Notes: generated by a model from the sequence alone, not told the origin. Positions 1-9,818 are shown, counted from the first letter of the stretch. The stretch: DNA of 64,000 nt from Hyphomicrobiales bacterium (GCA_900472675.1 UCJA01000007.1:186001-250000); one strand, 5' to 3'. A program made the numbers and translations.

Positions 1-875
1 TGGAAAAGAACAAGGAACTGATTGCTGCCGATGGCATGCACTGCCTCGACGGCTCGCTCGCCGTCGGTGTCGACGTGCCGGATGTCGATCTCGGCCTCAA
101 GTCTGTCCTGTTCGTCGAACTGATTGCCAAAGGTGCCGCCAGCGATATCCATTCGCTGAATTTTCCGCTCGTACCCTCACCGGTCTGGGATCTGGTGCGC
201 GCGCTCAACACCATCCTCGACGACCAGCGCCGTATCCTGATCGACGGCTGGTATGAGGGCATCTGGCAGCTGGACGAAACCGACGAGCAGCAGTTGCACG
301 ACAAGGCGGCCCGGATCGATTTCGCCGGCATGAAGCAGGAATGGGGTATCGAAGAATTCGTGCTCGGCCGCGATGGGGTCGATGCCATTCGCGCCCGCAA
401 TTACGAACCCACCGCCAATATCCAGGGCATTATCGCCGGGTACAACGGACCCGGGAAAAAGACCATCGTCCCGAACGAGGCCCGCGCCCGGCTGGATTTC
501 CGCCTGATCCCTAACATGCAGCCGAAGGAGTCGATCCGGAGGCTCAAGGACCATCTGATCAAGCACGGTTTTGGTCATATCGAAGTCAAGGCCTTCGACG
601 GCGCCGAGCCGCCCTACAAGATTTCCGTCAAGGAGAGCATGGCACAGGCCGTCATCGCTGCCGCAACGGAGGTCTATGGTGAGCTTCCGGTGGTCAACGG
701 CGTGTCGGCGGAGGGTGCGATCATCCAGCATGTGCACATTCCTTGCGTGCTGACTGGCTTTGCCAATGTCGGCGCCAATCTCCATGCTCCCGACGAAAAC
801 ATCCACGTCGATAAATACATCCAGGGCATCAAATACGCCGCGGCAATCATGGAGCAGTTCGGACTGCAGGCCTGA
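1..875 (+). CDS. M20-family dipeptidase, 5' end outside window
   Basis: Only the C-terminal part is present; the reading frame is already open at base 3 and runs to TGA at 873-875, so the N-terminal metal ligands (HxD, D, EE) lie off the window. What remains is the lid/dimerisation domain (SDIHS, then PSPVW and LIDGWYEG) and the rest of the catalytic domain, including the late metal-binding His in NLHAPDEN. M20 enzymes of this type cleave dipeptides with two metal ions in the cytoplasm. It is a clear paralogue of the M20 gene at 23735-25120, sharing PSPVW, LIDGWY, KTIVP and NLHAP blocks, and sits 84 bases before an amidohydrolase gene on the same strand. Substrate is not readable from sequence. 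Confidence 0.9.
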   Translation, partial: EKNKELIAADGMHCLDGSLAVGVDVPDVDLGLKSVLFVELIAKGAASDIHSLNFPLVPSPVWDLVRALNTILDDQRRILIDGWYEGIWQLDETDEQQLHDKAARIDFAGMKQEWGIEEFVLGRDGVDAIRARNYEPTANIQGIIAGYNGPGKKTIVPNEARARLDFRLIPNMQPKESIRRLKDHLIKHGFGHIEVKAFDGAEPPYKISVKESMAQAVIAAATEVYGELPVVNGVSAEGAIIQHVHIPCVLTGFANVGANLHAPDENIHVDKYIQGIKYAAAIMEQFGLQA

Positions 876-959
876 GGTTCAAAGCCTTTTTGATACGATA
901 CGTTGATCTGCACCCACCGCGCTGGTGCATCGCTGATCCCGTCACTGCGGAGACCCATC

Positions 960-2186
960 ATGAGAACCCTTATTCGCGCCGATCTCGTGATCGACGGCAA
1001 AGGCAATGCCCTTGAAAAAGGTGCCGTTCTGTTTGAGGGCGACAATATTTTCGCCTGCGGGCGGGCAGCCGATATCGGTGCGCCGGATGGCACCGAGATC
1101 ATTGAAAGCAAGGGCACGCTGCTTCCGGGCCTATGTGACGTGCATGTGCATCTCCACTCGCCCGGCACGCCGTCGGAAAACGGCGAGCATCGCGCGGCCA
1201 TGGCTCGGATGTCCTATGCCGAGATTGCGCTCGCCGCCTCCAGCTACGCCATGAGCACGCTAAAGGCCGGCTTCACCTCGGTGCGCGACTGCGCCGCGCC
1301 CGGTGGCGTCATCATCGATCTGCGCAATGCCATCAACAAAGGCTATGTCACCGGCCCGCGCATCAAGGCCTGCGGCCTCGGCTTGACCGTCACCGGCGGC
1401 CACATGGATCCGCCGGTCTGGGCCGATTACATCCATCTCGACAATTTTGCTGCCGCCTGTAATGGCGTCGACGGCTTTCGCCAAGGGGCCCGCGAGCAGC
1501 TGAAGCGCGGCGCCGACTTTATAAAGCTCAACACCTGGGTCTCCTACCACGACAGTCCAGACCGGTTCTGGCGCCAGGAGATGACAGAACCGGAAATCGC
1601 TTCCGCCTGCGACGAGGCGCATGCTCAGGGCGTGCATGTCGCCGCCCATGTCTATGGTCCTGAAGGCGTAGCCGCTTCCGTGCGCAACGGCGTTGACTCG
1701 ATCGAGCATGGTCACTGGATCGACGAGCCGACAGTCGAACTGATGGCCAAGCACGGAACCACCTTCGTGCCGACCCTGACCGTCAACGACAGGCATGCTA
1801 GCTTGGCGCTAGCCAACCCCGACCTTGCAGAGCGATACAAGCGCTGGCACCGCCGATCGAGCGAAGACAAATGGGCGACACTGGAACGGGTCCGCAAAGC
1901 GGGCATCCGCGTCTGCAGCGGCACCGATGTCGGCTTCCAGATCGAGCACGGCAAATGGAATGCCCACGAGATCGTGCTGCTCGTCAAGGGCGGCTTTACG
2001 CCGATGGAAGCCATCATCTGCGCCACGGCCAACAGCACTGACCTGATGGGTATCAACGCCGGGCGCCTGGAAGCCGGGCGGCTTGCTGACATGATCATCC
2101 TTGACGGCAATCCGCTGGACGACGTGACCCTTCTGGAAAAGCCGGAACTGATGCGCGTGTTCAAGGGTGGCGTCGAGATTCATTAG
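960..2186 (+). CDS. COG1228 metal-dependent amidohydrolase (paralogue 1 of 3)
   Basis: Start chosen at ATG 960 (GCGGAG upstream, MRTLIRADLVIDG onset); an in-frame extension to 903 adds residues without homology. 408 residues. Motifs run in the order expected for the imidazolonepropionase/Xaa-Pro-dipeptidase branch of the amidohydrolase superfamily: DVHVHLHSPG (HxH), LTVTGGHMDPP, a probable carboxylated Lys in DFIKLNTWVS, AAHVYG, EHGHWID and the final Asp in CSGTDVGF. Characterised relatives hydrolyse Xaa-Pro or N-acyl-amino-acid amide bonds; the substrate here is unknown. Clearly paralogous to the genes at 16151 and 17416. The M20 gene upstream and the binding-protein gene downstream suggest a peptide or amide substrate. 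Confidence 0.88.
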   Translation: MRTLIRADLVIDGKGNALEKGAVLFEGDNIFACGRAADIGAPDGTEIIESKGTLLPGLCDVHVHLHSPGTPSENGEHRAAMARMSYAEIALAASSYAMSTLKAGFTSVRDCAAPGGVIIDLRNAINKGYVTGPRIKACGLGLTVTGGHMDPPVWADYIHLDNFAAACNGVDGFRQGAREQLKRGADFIKLNTWVSYHDSPDRFWRQEMTEPEIASACDEAHAQGVHVAAHVYGPEGVAASVRNGVDSIEHGHWIDEPTVELMAKHGTTFVPTLTVNDRHASLALANPDLAERYKRWHRRSSEDKWATLERVRKAGIRVCSGTDVGFQIEHGKWNAHEIVLLVKGGFTPMEAIICATANSTDLMGINAGRLEAGRLADMIILDGNPLDDVTLLEKPELMRVFKGGVEIH

Positions 2187-2205
2187 CCGTGGCGCATTGC
2201 TAGAC

Positions 2206-2230
2206 TTATTGTCTAATTGTTAGACAATAA
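2206..2230. promoter_or_regulatory. Inverted repeat, candidate GntR operator (site 1)
   Basis: TTATTGTCTAA-N3-TTAGACAATAA is a perfect 11-bp inverted repeat with a 3-base centre, in the 180-base gap before the binding-protein gene at 2367. AT-rich arms and no T-tract argue against a terminator. The core TTGT-N11-ACAA recurs at 14612 (ending ACAT) and 26950. The GntR/FCD regulator at 11713 is the obvious candidate to bind it. The rest of the gap (2231-2366) shows no other clear signal. Confidence 0.65.
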
Positions 2231-2366
2231 AGCCTCAAAAACTTGGTGTTGGATATACGGCTTCCAACTAAGGCGATGATTTACCGCATCCTTTTCGTTT
2301 GGCACGCGAATTGCTGAAGTTCTTCCAGACATGTGCTCGTGACGAGCACCAACGAAAGGGCAGCCA

Positions 2367-3974
2367 ATGAAAGTACCGTCCATCACGGCCCGGGCCGCAG
2401 CGCTGCTTCTGACCAGCGCCCTGCAGCTAGGATCTATCGCCAGCGCCCACGCGGCCGGCGACCTGGTGATCGCCATGCCCGCAAGCCTCGAGCCCGCCAA
2501 TCTCGACTTCCAGGTGGATCCCTACACCCCGGACATCCTGTTCGACTCGTTCATGACCGATCCGCTAATCGTCACCGCGCCGGATGGCACCTACAAGCCC
2601 GGCCTGGCCCTGGAATGGACCGTTGCCCCCGACGCCAAGACCTTTACCCTGAAGCTGCGCCCAGGCGTCACTTTCCAGGATGGCACACCGTTCAATGCCG
2701 CCGCCGTCAAATACAATTTCGAGCGCATCCTGTCGCCGGCCACCGCCTCGGCGCTGCTGGCCAACAATGTTGGTCCGCTCAAGTCGATGGAAATCATCGA
2801 CGACCTGACAATCCGCTTCAAGTATGACGTCGCCTGGGTCACTTTCCTCGACATGGCCACCAAGGCACCGATGTGGTCGCCGACGGCTGCTGCCGCCTCG
2901 ACGCCGCAGGAATTCGACAAGAAGCTGATCGGCACCGGTCCGTTCAAGCTGGCCCAGTGGGTCGCAAACGACCACATCAGGTTGGTCAAGTGGGATGGCT
3001 ACGGCGGCTGGAACGCCATGCAGGAACACAAGGGTCCGGCGCTGATCGACTCAGTCACCATCAAGTTCGTCGGTGAAGAATCCGTCCTTGGCTCAATGGT
3101 CGCCACTGGCGAAGCCAATGCCGCCTACCAGATTCCAGCGCTCAGCGTTGACCAGTACCGGGATAGCGCCGACTTCCATCTGCTTGCCAAGGGCCAGTCG
3201 GGCACCGGACTGTCGATGATCATGAACGCCACCAGCCCGCCGCTGGACAACAAGGCGGTGCGCCAGGCGCTGCTGTTCGGCCGCGACATGAAGGCGGTCA
3301 ACGAACTGGTCTATGACGGCCTTTATGAGCCGTCGGACGGCCCACTCAATAACATCCACCGATGCTTCTGGCCCGGCGCAACCACGGCCTATCCTCATGA
3401 TCCCGCCAAGGCAAAAAGCCTTCTCGAAAGCGCCGGCTGGAAGGACGATGGCGCCGGCGGCCGGAAGGCAAGTGGTGTCAAGGGTGTGGCCGACGGAACA
3501 CCGCTGACGGTGCGCTGGACCATCCTGCATCACCAGGAAATCGCCGAAGCTGTGCAAGGACAATTCAAGGCAATTGGCGTCAACCTGAAGATCGAAAAAG
3601 TGCCAGGTCCGATCCAGCTCGAACGGGTCGCCAAGCGCGATTTCGACCTGATGTACGAACGTCTGCGCAGCAGCGATCCCAAGATCCTCGATGACATGTT
3701 CAACCCGACCTACAACAAACCCGGCGGTTGGTTCTGGAGCGGCTATTCCAGCGACGAACTGACCAAACTGGTCAACGACGTGCGCAGCAACCCGGACAAC
3801 ACGGTTCGTTGCGAAAACGCCAAGAAGGCTCAGGAGATCATCATGGAACAGGCCCTGATTTTTCCGACGCTGAGCGACCCTTCCTATGTTGCCCTGGCCA
3901 AGGAAGTGGAGGGTTTCAAGATGGGCGCTGAAGGTACCAACTTCTTCCTGCATGACGTCTCGATCAAAAAATAG
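2367..3974 (+). CDS. Peptide/amide ABC transporter substrate-binding protein (SBP_bac_5)
   Basis: 535 residues. The N-terminus has a Sec signal peptide (about residues 1-31, hydrophobic LLLTSALQLG core, AHA-A cleavage), then the DppA/OppA-type fold: PDILFDSFMTDPL, LRPGVTFQDGTPFNAAAVKYNFERI and GTGPFKL blocks. It binds a ligand in the periplasm and delivers it to the permease pair that follows directly. AAAGGG lies before the ATG. First gene of an apparent operon 2367-11557 (binding protein, two permeases, two ATPases, hyuA, hyuB). Family members bind dipeptides, oligopeptides, opines, nickel or sugars, so ligand identity is open. Confidence 0.9.
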   Translation: MKVPSITARAAALLLTSALQLGSIASAHAAGDLVIAMPASLEPANLDFQVDPYTPDILFDSFMTDPLIVTAPDGTYKPGLALEWTVAPDAKTFTLKLRPGVTFQDGTPFNAAAVKYNFERILSPATASALLANNVGPLKSMEIIDDLTIRFKYDVAWVTFLDMATKAPMWSPTAAAASTPQEFDKKLIGTGPFKLAQWVANDHIRLVKWDGYGGWNAMQEHKGPALIDSVTIKFVGEESVLGSMVATGEANAAYQIPALSVDQYRDSADFHLLAKGQSGTGLSMIMNATSPPLDNKAVRQALLFGRDMKAVNELVYDGLYEPSDGPLNNIHRCFWPGATTAYPHDPAKAKSLLESAGWKDDGAGGRKASGVKGVADGTPLTVRWTILHHQEIAEAVQGQFKAIGVNLKIEKVPGPIQLERVAKRDFDLMYERLRSSDPKILDDMFNPTYNKPGGWFWSGYSSDELTKLVNDVRSNPDNTVRCENAKKAQEIIMEQALIFPTLSDPSYVALAKEVEGFKMGAEGTNFFLHDVSIKK

Positions 3975-4029
3975 ACCTCGAAACGGCCAGCGTCTTTCGG
4001 GGCGTTGGCCAACATCCTGGATATCGACA

Positions 4030-4965
4030 ATGCAACTTTATGTCATGGGCCGGATCGTGCAGTTGATACCGGTGCTTTTGCTGGTGTCGCTGATCGTCTT
4101 CCTGATCATGCATGCCCTGCCTGGCGATCCCGCAACGCTGATGCTGGCTGGCGCTGAAGGCGGCATGACCTCACCAGAACGGCTGGCCGAACTGCGCGAA
4201 CAGATGGGCCTCAACGATCCGCTCGTGGTTCAATACTGGCATTTCGTTTCCGGCGCCGCCACCGGCGATCTCGGCAATTCAATCCGGTTTCGTGAGCCGG
4301 TGCTGCAGATGATCCTCTCCCGCCTCGATTCGACCGTGGAACTCGCCCTCTTCGGCCTGCTCTGCTCGCTGGTCATCGGGGTGCCGCTCGGTCTGCTCGC
4401 CGCGGCCCGCCAGGGCGGCTGGATCGATGCGGTCTGCATGTCGCTATCCTATCTCGGTGCTTCGATCCCGGTCTACTGGCTGGGCCTGATGATGATCTTT
4501 GTCTTTGCCTTCAACCTCGGCTGGTTTCCAGCCTCCGGCGGCACCAGCTGGAACTCTCTTGTGCTGCCCTCGCTCTCGCTGGGATTGATTAATGCAGGCC
4601 TCGTGGCACGGCTGATGCGCTCGAGCATGATCGAAGTGAACGGCGAGGACTATATGCGTACCGGCCGCGCCAAAGGCCTGTCGCCCGGCTTGCTGCTGCG
4701 CCGTCACGGCTTGAAGAACGCACTTATTCCGGTCGTCACCATCCTGGGCCTGCAATTCGGCAATATGCTGGCCGGCACTGTCGTCACTGAAACCGTATTT
4801 AGCCGCCCTGGCGTCGGCCGGCTGGTGGTCAGCGCCATTCTTTCCAAGGATTACCCACTGGTGCAGGGCGCAGTGCTGTTCCTCGCCACCGTCTATGTCA
4901 CTGTCAATCTCATCGTGGATATCATTTATGCTTGGCTCGATCCCCGGATCCGGTATGGCCGGTGA
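4030..4965 (+). CDS. ABC transporter permease, DppB/OppB type
   Basis: 311 residues from ATG 4030 (MQLYVMGRIVQLIPVLL); the frame is open further upstream but that part overlaps the binding-protein gene. Hydrophobic segments near residues 10-30, 100-125, 135-160, 175-195, 235-260 and 280-300 match the six-helix DppB plan. The cytoplasmic EAA-like loop is RTGRAKGLSPGLLLRRHGLKNALIPV, whose core is ARAKGL-like followed by HxLKNALIP, with ETVFSRPGVGRL after it. It forms the inner-membrane channel with the next gene, whose start overlaps its end by 11 bases. Confidence 0.92.
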   Translation: MQLYVMGRIVQLIPVLLLVSLIVFLIMHALPGDPATLMLAGAEGGMTSPERLAELREQMGLNDPLVVQYWHFVSGAATGDLGNSIRFREPVLQMILSRLDSTVELALFGLLCSLVIGVPLGLLAAARQGGWIDAVCMSLSYLGASIPVYWLGLMMIFVFAFNLGWFPASGGTSWNSLVLPSLSLGLINAGLVARLMRSSMIEVNGEDYMRTGRAKGLSPGLLLRRHGLKNALIPVVTILGLQFGNMLAGTVVTETVFSRPGVGRLVVSAILSKDYPLVQGAVLFLATVYVTVNLIVDIIYAWLDPRIRYGR

Positions 4966-5836
4966 TCCCGCGCCAGTCGCAGTCGCGGAAGCGTACCGCA
5001 GCCCGGGACGTCAGTCGATGCGCCGCTTTTTGGCCCATAAGGGCGCACGCATCGGTCTGCTGATGCTTGTCGCATGGCTGATCATGGCAGCCGGCGCCCC
5101 CCACATCGCCCCCTATGATCCAGACGCGCTACTCGGCAAGGCCAGGCTGGCGCCGTCGCTGACCAACTGGTTCGGCACCGACCAGCTCGGCCGCGACGTG
5201 CTGTCTCGCGTCATCTTCGGCTCACGCATCTCTCTCACGCTCGGCTTCGTCAGCGTGTTCTTCGGTCTCGTGCCGGGTGTGGTGCTCGGCCTGTCGGCCG
5301 GCTACTTCGGCGGCTGGACGGACACGCTGATCTCCCGCCTCATCGACGCAATGCTGGCGTTTCCAAGCATCATCCTGGCGCTGGTGATCATCGCCACGCT
5401 CGGACCGGGTATTGTCAATGTGATGATCGCCGTCGGCATCTCCTCCGTGCCGGAATATGCCCGGCTGGTGCGCGGCAGCGTGCTCTCGGTCAAGGCCCAG
5501 CCCTATGTCGAGGCAGCCTGGCTGGTCGGCAACAGTTCGGCACGCATCATGTTCCGGCACATCTTCGCCAACATTAACGGCCCGCTGATCGTCTTCACCA
5601 CGCTCCAGGTCGGCAATGCCATCCTGGTCGGCGCCGGCCTATCTTTCCTGGGGCTCGGCGCCCAGCCGCCGACCTCGGAATGGGGGCTGATGTCGTCGGA
5701 AGGACGGCAGTTCCTGCAGCGTGCCTGGTGGATCGCCGCCAGCCCCGGGCTTGCCATCCTCAGCGTCGTCGTCGCCTTCAACCTGATCGGCGACGGCCTG
5801 CGCAGCGGCTTCGATCCGAAAGTGAGATCGCGATGA
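4955..5836 (+). CDS. ABC transporter permease, DppC/OppC type
   Basis: 293 residues from ATG 4955 (MAGDPAPVAVAEAYRS), overlapping the previous stop. It carries the DppC hallmarks: an N-terminal cytoplasmic stretch, a first helix near 38-55, the periplasmic APYDPDALLG-like region, GTDQLGRDVLSRVIFGSRISL, and the EAA loop (VEAAWLVGNSSARIMFRHI) followed by SFLGLGAQPPTSEWG. It pairs with the DppB-type permease upstream. It ends in an ATGA overlap with the first ATPase gene, implying translational coupling. Confidence 0.92.
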   Translation: MAGDPAPVAVAEAYRSPGRQSMRRFLAHKGARIGLLMLVAWLIMAAGAPHIAPYDPDALLGKARLAPSLTNWFGTDQLGRDVLSRVIFGSRISLTLGFVSVFFGLVPGVVLGLSAGYFGGWTDTLISRLIDAMLAFPSIILALVIIATLGPGIVNVMIAVGISSVPEYARLVRGSVLSVKAQPYVEAAWLVGNSSARIMFRHIFANINGPLIVFTTLQVGNAILVGAGLSFLGLGAQPPTSEWGLMSSEGRQFLQRAWWIAASPGLAILSVVVAFNLIGDGLRSGFDPKVRSR

Positions 5837-6642
5837 CCGCCGCACTGCTCAGCATCCGCAATTTGACTGTGCGCTTTCACGGCGAACGCGGCGAGACAGT
5901 CGCCGTCGATGGCGTCTCCTTCGATCTTAACGCCGGCGAAACACTGGCGATCGTCGGCGAGTCCGGCTCCGGCAAGTCAGTGACTATGCTTGCCGTGATG
6001 GGCTTACTGGCCAAGGCCGGCGTCACCGCCGACAACATCTTCGGCTGCGGCCGCAACCTGTTGAACGCCGGCGATGTCGAGATGCGGGCGATCCGAGGCC
6101 GGCAAATCGGCATGATCTTTCAGGACCCGATGACCTCGCTCAACCCGGTACTGACCATCGGCCGGCAGCTGACGGAAATGTTCGAGATCCATCTCGGCCT
6201 GTCTGGCGCCGCTTCGCGAAAGGGCGCCATCGACCTCCTGAACCTAGTCGGCGTACCCTCGGCCGGAACCCGGCTGAAGGATTATCCGCACCAGTTTTCG
6301 GGCGGCATGCGGCAGCGGGTGATGATCGCCATGGCAGTCGCCTGCAAGCCGCAGATCCTGATTGCCGACGAACCAACCACCGCGCTTGACGTCACCATCC
6401 AGGCCCAGATCCTCGAAATCCTCTCCGGCCTGCAAAGTGAGTTCGGCATGGCGATGATCATGATCTCGCATGATCTCGGCGTCGTTGCCGGCATCGCCGA
6501 TCGCATGCTGGTGATGCATTCGGGCCGGATCGTCGAGCAGGGACTGGTGGACGATGTGTTTGCGAATCCGCAGATGCCTTATACCCGCAGCCTTCTGGCA
6601 GCGGTGCCCCGGTTCGACCTCGAGACGGAGATGACTCCATGA
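5833..6642 (+). CDS. ABC transporter ATPase, DppD type, short C-terminus
   Basis: 269 residues from ATG 5833 ([15 protein letters not shown]). Walker A GESGSGKS (about 39-46), Q-loop [13 protein letters not shown], signature FSGGMRQR, Walker [12 protein letters not shown] and the switch His in MISHDLGVV are all present. The protein stops soon after the [15 protein letters not shown] block, so the oligopeptide-transporter C-terminal extension with its Cys cluster, usual in DppD (about 320 residues), is missing. It probably forms a heterodimer with the next gene, which has that extension. The gene ends in an ATGA overlap with it. Confidence 0.9.
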   Translation: MTAALLSIRNLTVRFHGERGETVAVDGVSFDLNAGETLAIVGESGSGKSVTMLAVMGLLAKAGVTADNIFGCGRNLLNAGDVEMRAIRGRQIGMIFQDPMTSLNPVLTIGRQLTEMFEIHLGLSGAASRKGAIDLLNLVGVPSAGTRLKDYPHQFSGGMRQRVMIAMAVACKPQILIADEPTTALDVTIQAQILEILSGLQSEFGMAMIMISHDLGVVAGIADRMLVMHSGRIVEQGLVDDVFANPQMPYTRSLLAAVPRFDLETEMTP

Positions 6643-7715
6643 TCCTCGCCAGAAAAGTCCCGCTGCTCGAGCTGATCGACCTGAAAGTGCATTTTCCCGT
6701 GTCGAGCGGCGGCTTCCTCAACCGAAGGTGCGGTATCGTGCGCGCCGTTGACGGCATCTCTCTGCGCATCATGCCGGGCCAGACGCTGGGTCTGGTCGGC
6801 GAGAGCGGCTGCGGGAAATCGACGCTCGGCCGCGCCGTCGTCGGACTGGCAAAGGCTACCTCTGGCGCCGTTGTCATCCGCGGCAAGAATATCGACAACA
6901 TGACCACGGCAGAAAAGGCTTCCGAGCGCCGGCGGGTGCAGATGATCTTTCAGGATCCCTATGCCAGCCTCAATCCGCGCATGACGATCGGTGACATCAT
7001 CGGCGAACCGGTGATGCTGCACGGCTTGCGCAGCGGCAAGGCAGCAGTCGAGGCCCGCGTGAAGGAACTACTAGAACTGGTAGAACTCAGCCCCGCCTAT
7101 GCCGACCGCTATCCGCACGAATTCTCCGGTGGCCAGCGCCAGCGCGTGGGCATCGCCCGGGCGTTGGCCTGCGAGCCGGACCTGATCGTCTGCGACGAGC
7201 CGGTCTCGGCCCTCGACGTCTCGATCCAGGCGCAGGTGATGCGGCTGATGATGCGGTTGCAGAAAGATTTGGGTCTGTCCTACCTCTTCATCGCCCATGG
7301 GCTAGGCGTGGTGAAGCAGATTTCGGACGAGATCGCGGTTATGTATCTGGGCCAGTTGGTCGAGCATGGCGGCCGCCAGGTTTTCCAGCATCCGCGCCAT
7401 GCCTATACACGGGCGCTAGTCAGCGCAGCCCCAATTCCCGACCCGAAAATCGAGCGCAGGCGCAAGCGCATCATCCTGACCGGCGACCTGCCGAACCCGA
7501 TGAACCCGCCGTCTGGTTGCCGCTTCCAGACCCGCTGTCCGATCGCCAGCGATCGCTGCCGCACCGACCCGCCGCAGATGCACTATGCCGAAAACCGCCA
7601 TGGAGCAGCCTGCTGGCGCACCGACGAACTGGACGCTCTGATGCCGATGGCAACCAGTCCCGAGCCTGGCCCGACCATTCCCGTGGTGCCGCAGCCAATC
7701 GCGGACATCGGATGA
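6639..7715 (+). CDS. ABC transporter ATPase, DppF type
   Basis: 358 residues. Walker A GESGCGKS, Q-loop MIFQDPYASLNPR, signature [15 protein letters not shown], Walker B LIVCDEPVSALD and the C-terminal extension GCRFQTRCPIASDRC that is typical of oligopeptide-transporter ATPases are present. The switch region reads FIAHGLGVV: the catalytic His is kept but the following, normally conserved Asp is Gly (codon ggg at about 7301). It energises the permeases encoded upstream. A 57-base gap separates it from hyuA, so co-transcription is likely. Confidence 0.92.
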   Translation: MILARKVPLLELIDLKVHFPVSSGGFLNRRCGIVRAVDGISLRIMPGQTLGLVGESGCGKSTLGRAVVGLAKATSGAVVIRGKNIDNMTTAEKASERRRVQMIFQDPYASLNPRMTIGDIIGEPVMLHGLRSGKAAVEARVKELLELVELSPAYADRYPHEFSGGQRQRVGIARALACEPDLIVCDEPVSALDVSIQAQVMRLMMRLQKDLGLSYLFIAHGLGVVKQISDEIAVMYLGQLVEHGGRQVFQHPRHAYTRALVSAAPIPDPKIERRRKRIILTGDLPNPMNPPSGCRFQTRCPIASDRCRTDPPQMHYAENRHGAACWRTDELDALMPMATSPEPGPTIPVVPQPIADIG

Positions 7716-7772
7716 TCAACCCATCACACCCGAGCAAAAAAATGACCCACGAACCGAGCGGAATGTAACAGC

Positions 7773-9818
7773 ATGTATCGGATAGGCATTGATGTCGGGG
7801 GGACGTTTACGGACTTCACCCTGTTTGCAGAACAACAGGACGAGATCTTCTTCTTCAAGGTCCCCTCCACCCCGCACGACCCGTCGGAAGCGATCGAAAA
7901 CGGCCTTCGCCAGATGCTCGACAGCCTCGGCTTTTCGGCAGCCGACGTGACCTATCTCGGTCATGGCACCACCGTGGCGACAAATATCGTCATCGAGCGG
8001 CGCGGCGCCAAGACCGGGCTCATCACCACCAAGGGGTTTCGCGATGTGCTGGAACTCGGCCGCCAGGCTCGGCCCTCGATCTATGACTACCGGATCGAGA
8101 AACCGCCGGTTCTGGTGCCGCGCGACCGGCGCGTCGAAGTGGTCGAGCGCGTCGGCCCGGCCGGCGAAATCCTCACCGAGCTCAACGAAGCCTCGCTGAC
8201 GTCAGCCGTCGCCGATCTGGCAGCCCAGGGCGTCGAAAGCATCGCCATCTGCTTCCTGCACAGCTATCGCGTCCCCGACCACGAGGCGCGTGCCAAGGCC
8301 GCGGTGAAAGCCGTCATGCCGGACGCTTTCGTCACGCTCTCGTCGGAAATCCTCCCGGAATTTCGCGAATTCGAGCGCATGTCGACCACAGTCGTCAACG
8401 CCTTTATCGGCCCGAAAATGGGCGCCTATCTGGAAAAATTCCGCAGCCGGATGCGCGATGCCGGCGTGCCCGTCGAGCCCTACACCATCCATTCCAACGG
8501 CGGCCTGATGTCGGTGGACTCGGTTCGTGCCAATCCGGTGCGCACCTGCGTCTCAGGGCCGGCAGCCGGCGTCGTCGGCGCCGCCGAAGTCGGCCGCGTT
8601 GCCGGCTTTCCCAACCTTATCACCTTCGATGTCGGCGGCACCTCCACCGACGTCTCGCTGATCTATGGCTCCGAGCCCCTGTTCACCAGCGCCCGCAATG
8701 TGGCCGGCTACCCGGTCAAGACGCCGATGCTCGATATCCACGTGATCGGCGCCGGCGGCGGCTCGATCGCGATGATCGACGATGCAGGCTCAATGAAGGT
8801 CGGCCCGCAATCGGCCGGCGCCGTGCCCGGCCCGGTCGCCTACCGCCGCGGCGGCGTCCTGCCGACGATCACCGACGCCAATCTGTGCCTCGGCCGCCTC
8901 GACCCCGGCATTCTTCTTGGCGGCCGGATGGAAATCGATCTGGAAGGCGCAGAGCGCGTCATTCGCGAAAAAATCGCCATCCCGCTTAGCATTTCGATTG
9001 AGGAGGCCGCCCACGGCATCATCCAGATCGCCAATGCCAACATGAGCCGCGCCATCCGCTCCGTCTCGATCGAGAAGGGCTATGACATGGAAGCCTTCGC
9101 ACTCTGCGCCTTTGGCGGTGCCGGGCCGCTGCATGCCGCCGAAGTGGCGCAGGAATGCGGCCTGCCGCATATTCTGATCCCGCGCGAACCCGGCACCTTG
9201 TGTGCCCGCGGCATGCTGCTCAGCGACCTCAGCACCGACTATGTCCGCAGCCATTTTTCCGATTGCACCGAGGAAAGCTGGCAAAAGATTCAGTCGCTGT
9301 TTGGCGACATGGAAAGCGAGGGCAACGCCTGGCTCGATCACGAAAACATCCCGGCAGAACGCCGCCGCTTCAAGCGCATTCTCGATGCCCGCTACCGCGG
9401 CCAGAACTACGAGGTGCGGGTCGATTGTGCCGGTCTCGGCGTGGCCGACCTGGAGGCTTTGGTCGAGCGCTTTCATGCTGCCCATACCAAAGAATACGGC
9501 TACGACATCCGCCATCGCGCGGTGCAGTTCGTGTCGGCCCGCCTTCAGGTCATCGGCGAAGTCACCAAGGCGCCGCAAAGCAAGATCGAGGGTGGCCAGT
9601 CGCTTGGGGCGGCCGGGTCAGGATCGCGAAAAGTCTATATCGACAAGCGCAACGGCTGGATGGAGGCGACCGTCTTCGACCGTGGCAGGCTGCCGGTCGA
9701 CACCGATTTCGCCGGACCGGCCATCGTCAACGAAATGAGCGCAACGACGCTGATCTTGCCCGGCCAGACAGGCCGTATCGACCCATGGGGCAATCTGATT
9801 GTGAGGAACCCGGTATGA
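7773..9818 (+). CDS. hyuA: Hydantoinase/oxoprolinase subunit A (HyuA family)
   Basis: 681 residues. The N-terminal Hydant_A_N domain starts with GIDVGGTFTDFTLF, followed by the acetate-kinase-like nucleotide-binding core with TFDVGGTSTDVSLI and ALCAFGGAGPLHAAEVA. These subunits work with HyuB in the cytoplasm to open 5-membered lactam or hydantoin rings with ATP (5-oxoproline, N-methylhydantoin) or to carboxylate ketones (acetone/acetophenone carboxylase branch). No third carboxylase subunit gene is adjacent, which favours the hydrolase branch, but the substrate is not proven. The ATG at 7773 follows a weak CGGAA. It overlaps hyuB by 4 bases. Confidence 0.9.
   Translation: MYRIGIDVGGTFTDFTLFAEQQDEIFFFKVPSTPHDPSEAIENGLRQMLDSLGFSAADVTYLGHGTTVATNIVIERRGAKTGLITTKGFRDVLELGRQARPSIYDYRIEKPPVLVPRDRRVEVVERVGPAGEILTELNEASLTSAVADLAAQGVESIAICFLHSYRVPDHEARAKAAVKAVMPDAFVTLSSEILPEFREFERMSTTVVNAFIGPKMGAYLEKFRSRMRDAGVPVEPYTIHSNGGLMSVDSVRANPVRTCVSGPAAGVVGAAEVGRVAGFPNLITFDVGGTSTDVSLIYGSEPLFTSARNVAGYPVKTPMLDIHVIGAGGGSIAMIDDAGSMKVGPQSAGAVPGPVAYRRGGVLPTITDANLCLGRLDPGILLGGRMEIDLEGAERVIREKIAIPLSISIEEAAHGIIQIANANMSRAIRSVSIEKGYDMEAFALCAFGGAGPLHAAEVAQECGLPHILIPREPGTLCARGMLLSDLSTDYVRSHFSDCTEESWQKIQSLFGDMESEGNAWLDHENIPAERRRFKRILDARYRGQNYEVRVDCAGLGVADLEALVERFHAAHTKEYGYDIRHRAVQFVSARLQVIGEVTKAPQSKIEGGQSLGAAGSGSRKVYIDKRNGWMEATVFDRGRLPVDTDFAGPAIVNEMSATTLILPGQTGRIDPWGNLIVRNPV

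Noticed and set aside
2206..2230. Dyad at site 1 as terminator of the amidohydrolase gene at 960
   Set aside because: The stem is AT-rich and lacks a T-tract, and related sequences occur before two other operons, which fits an operator better.
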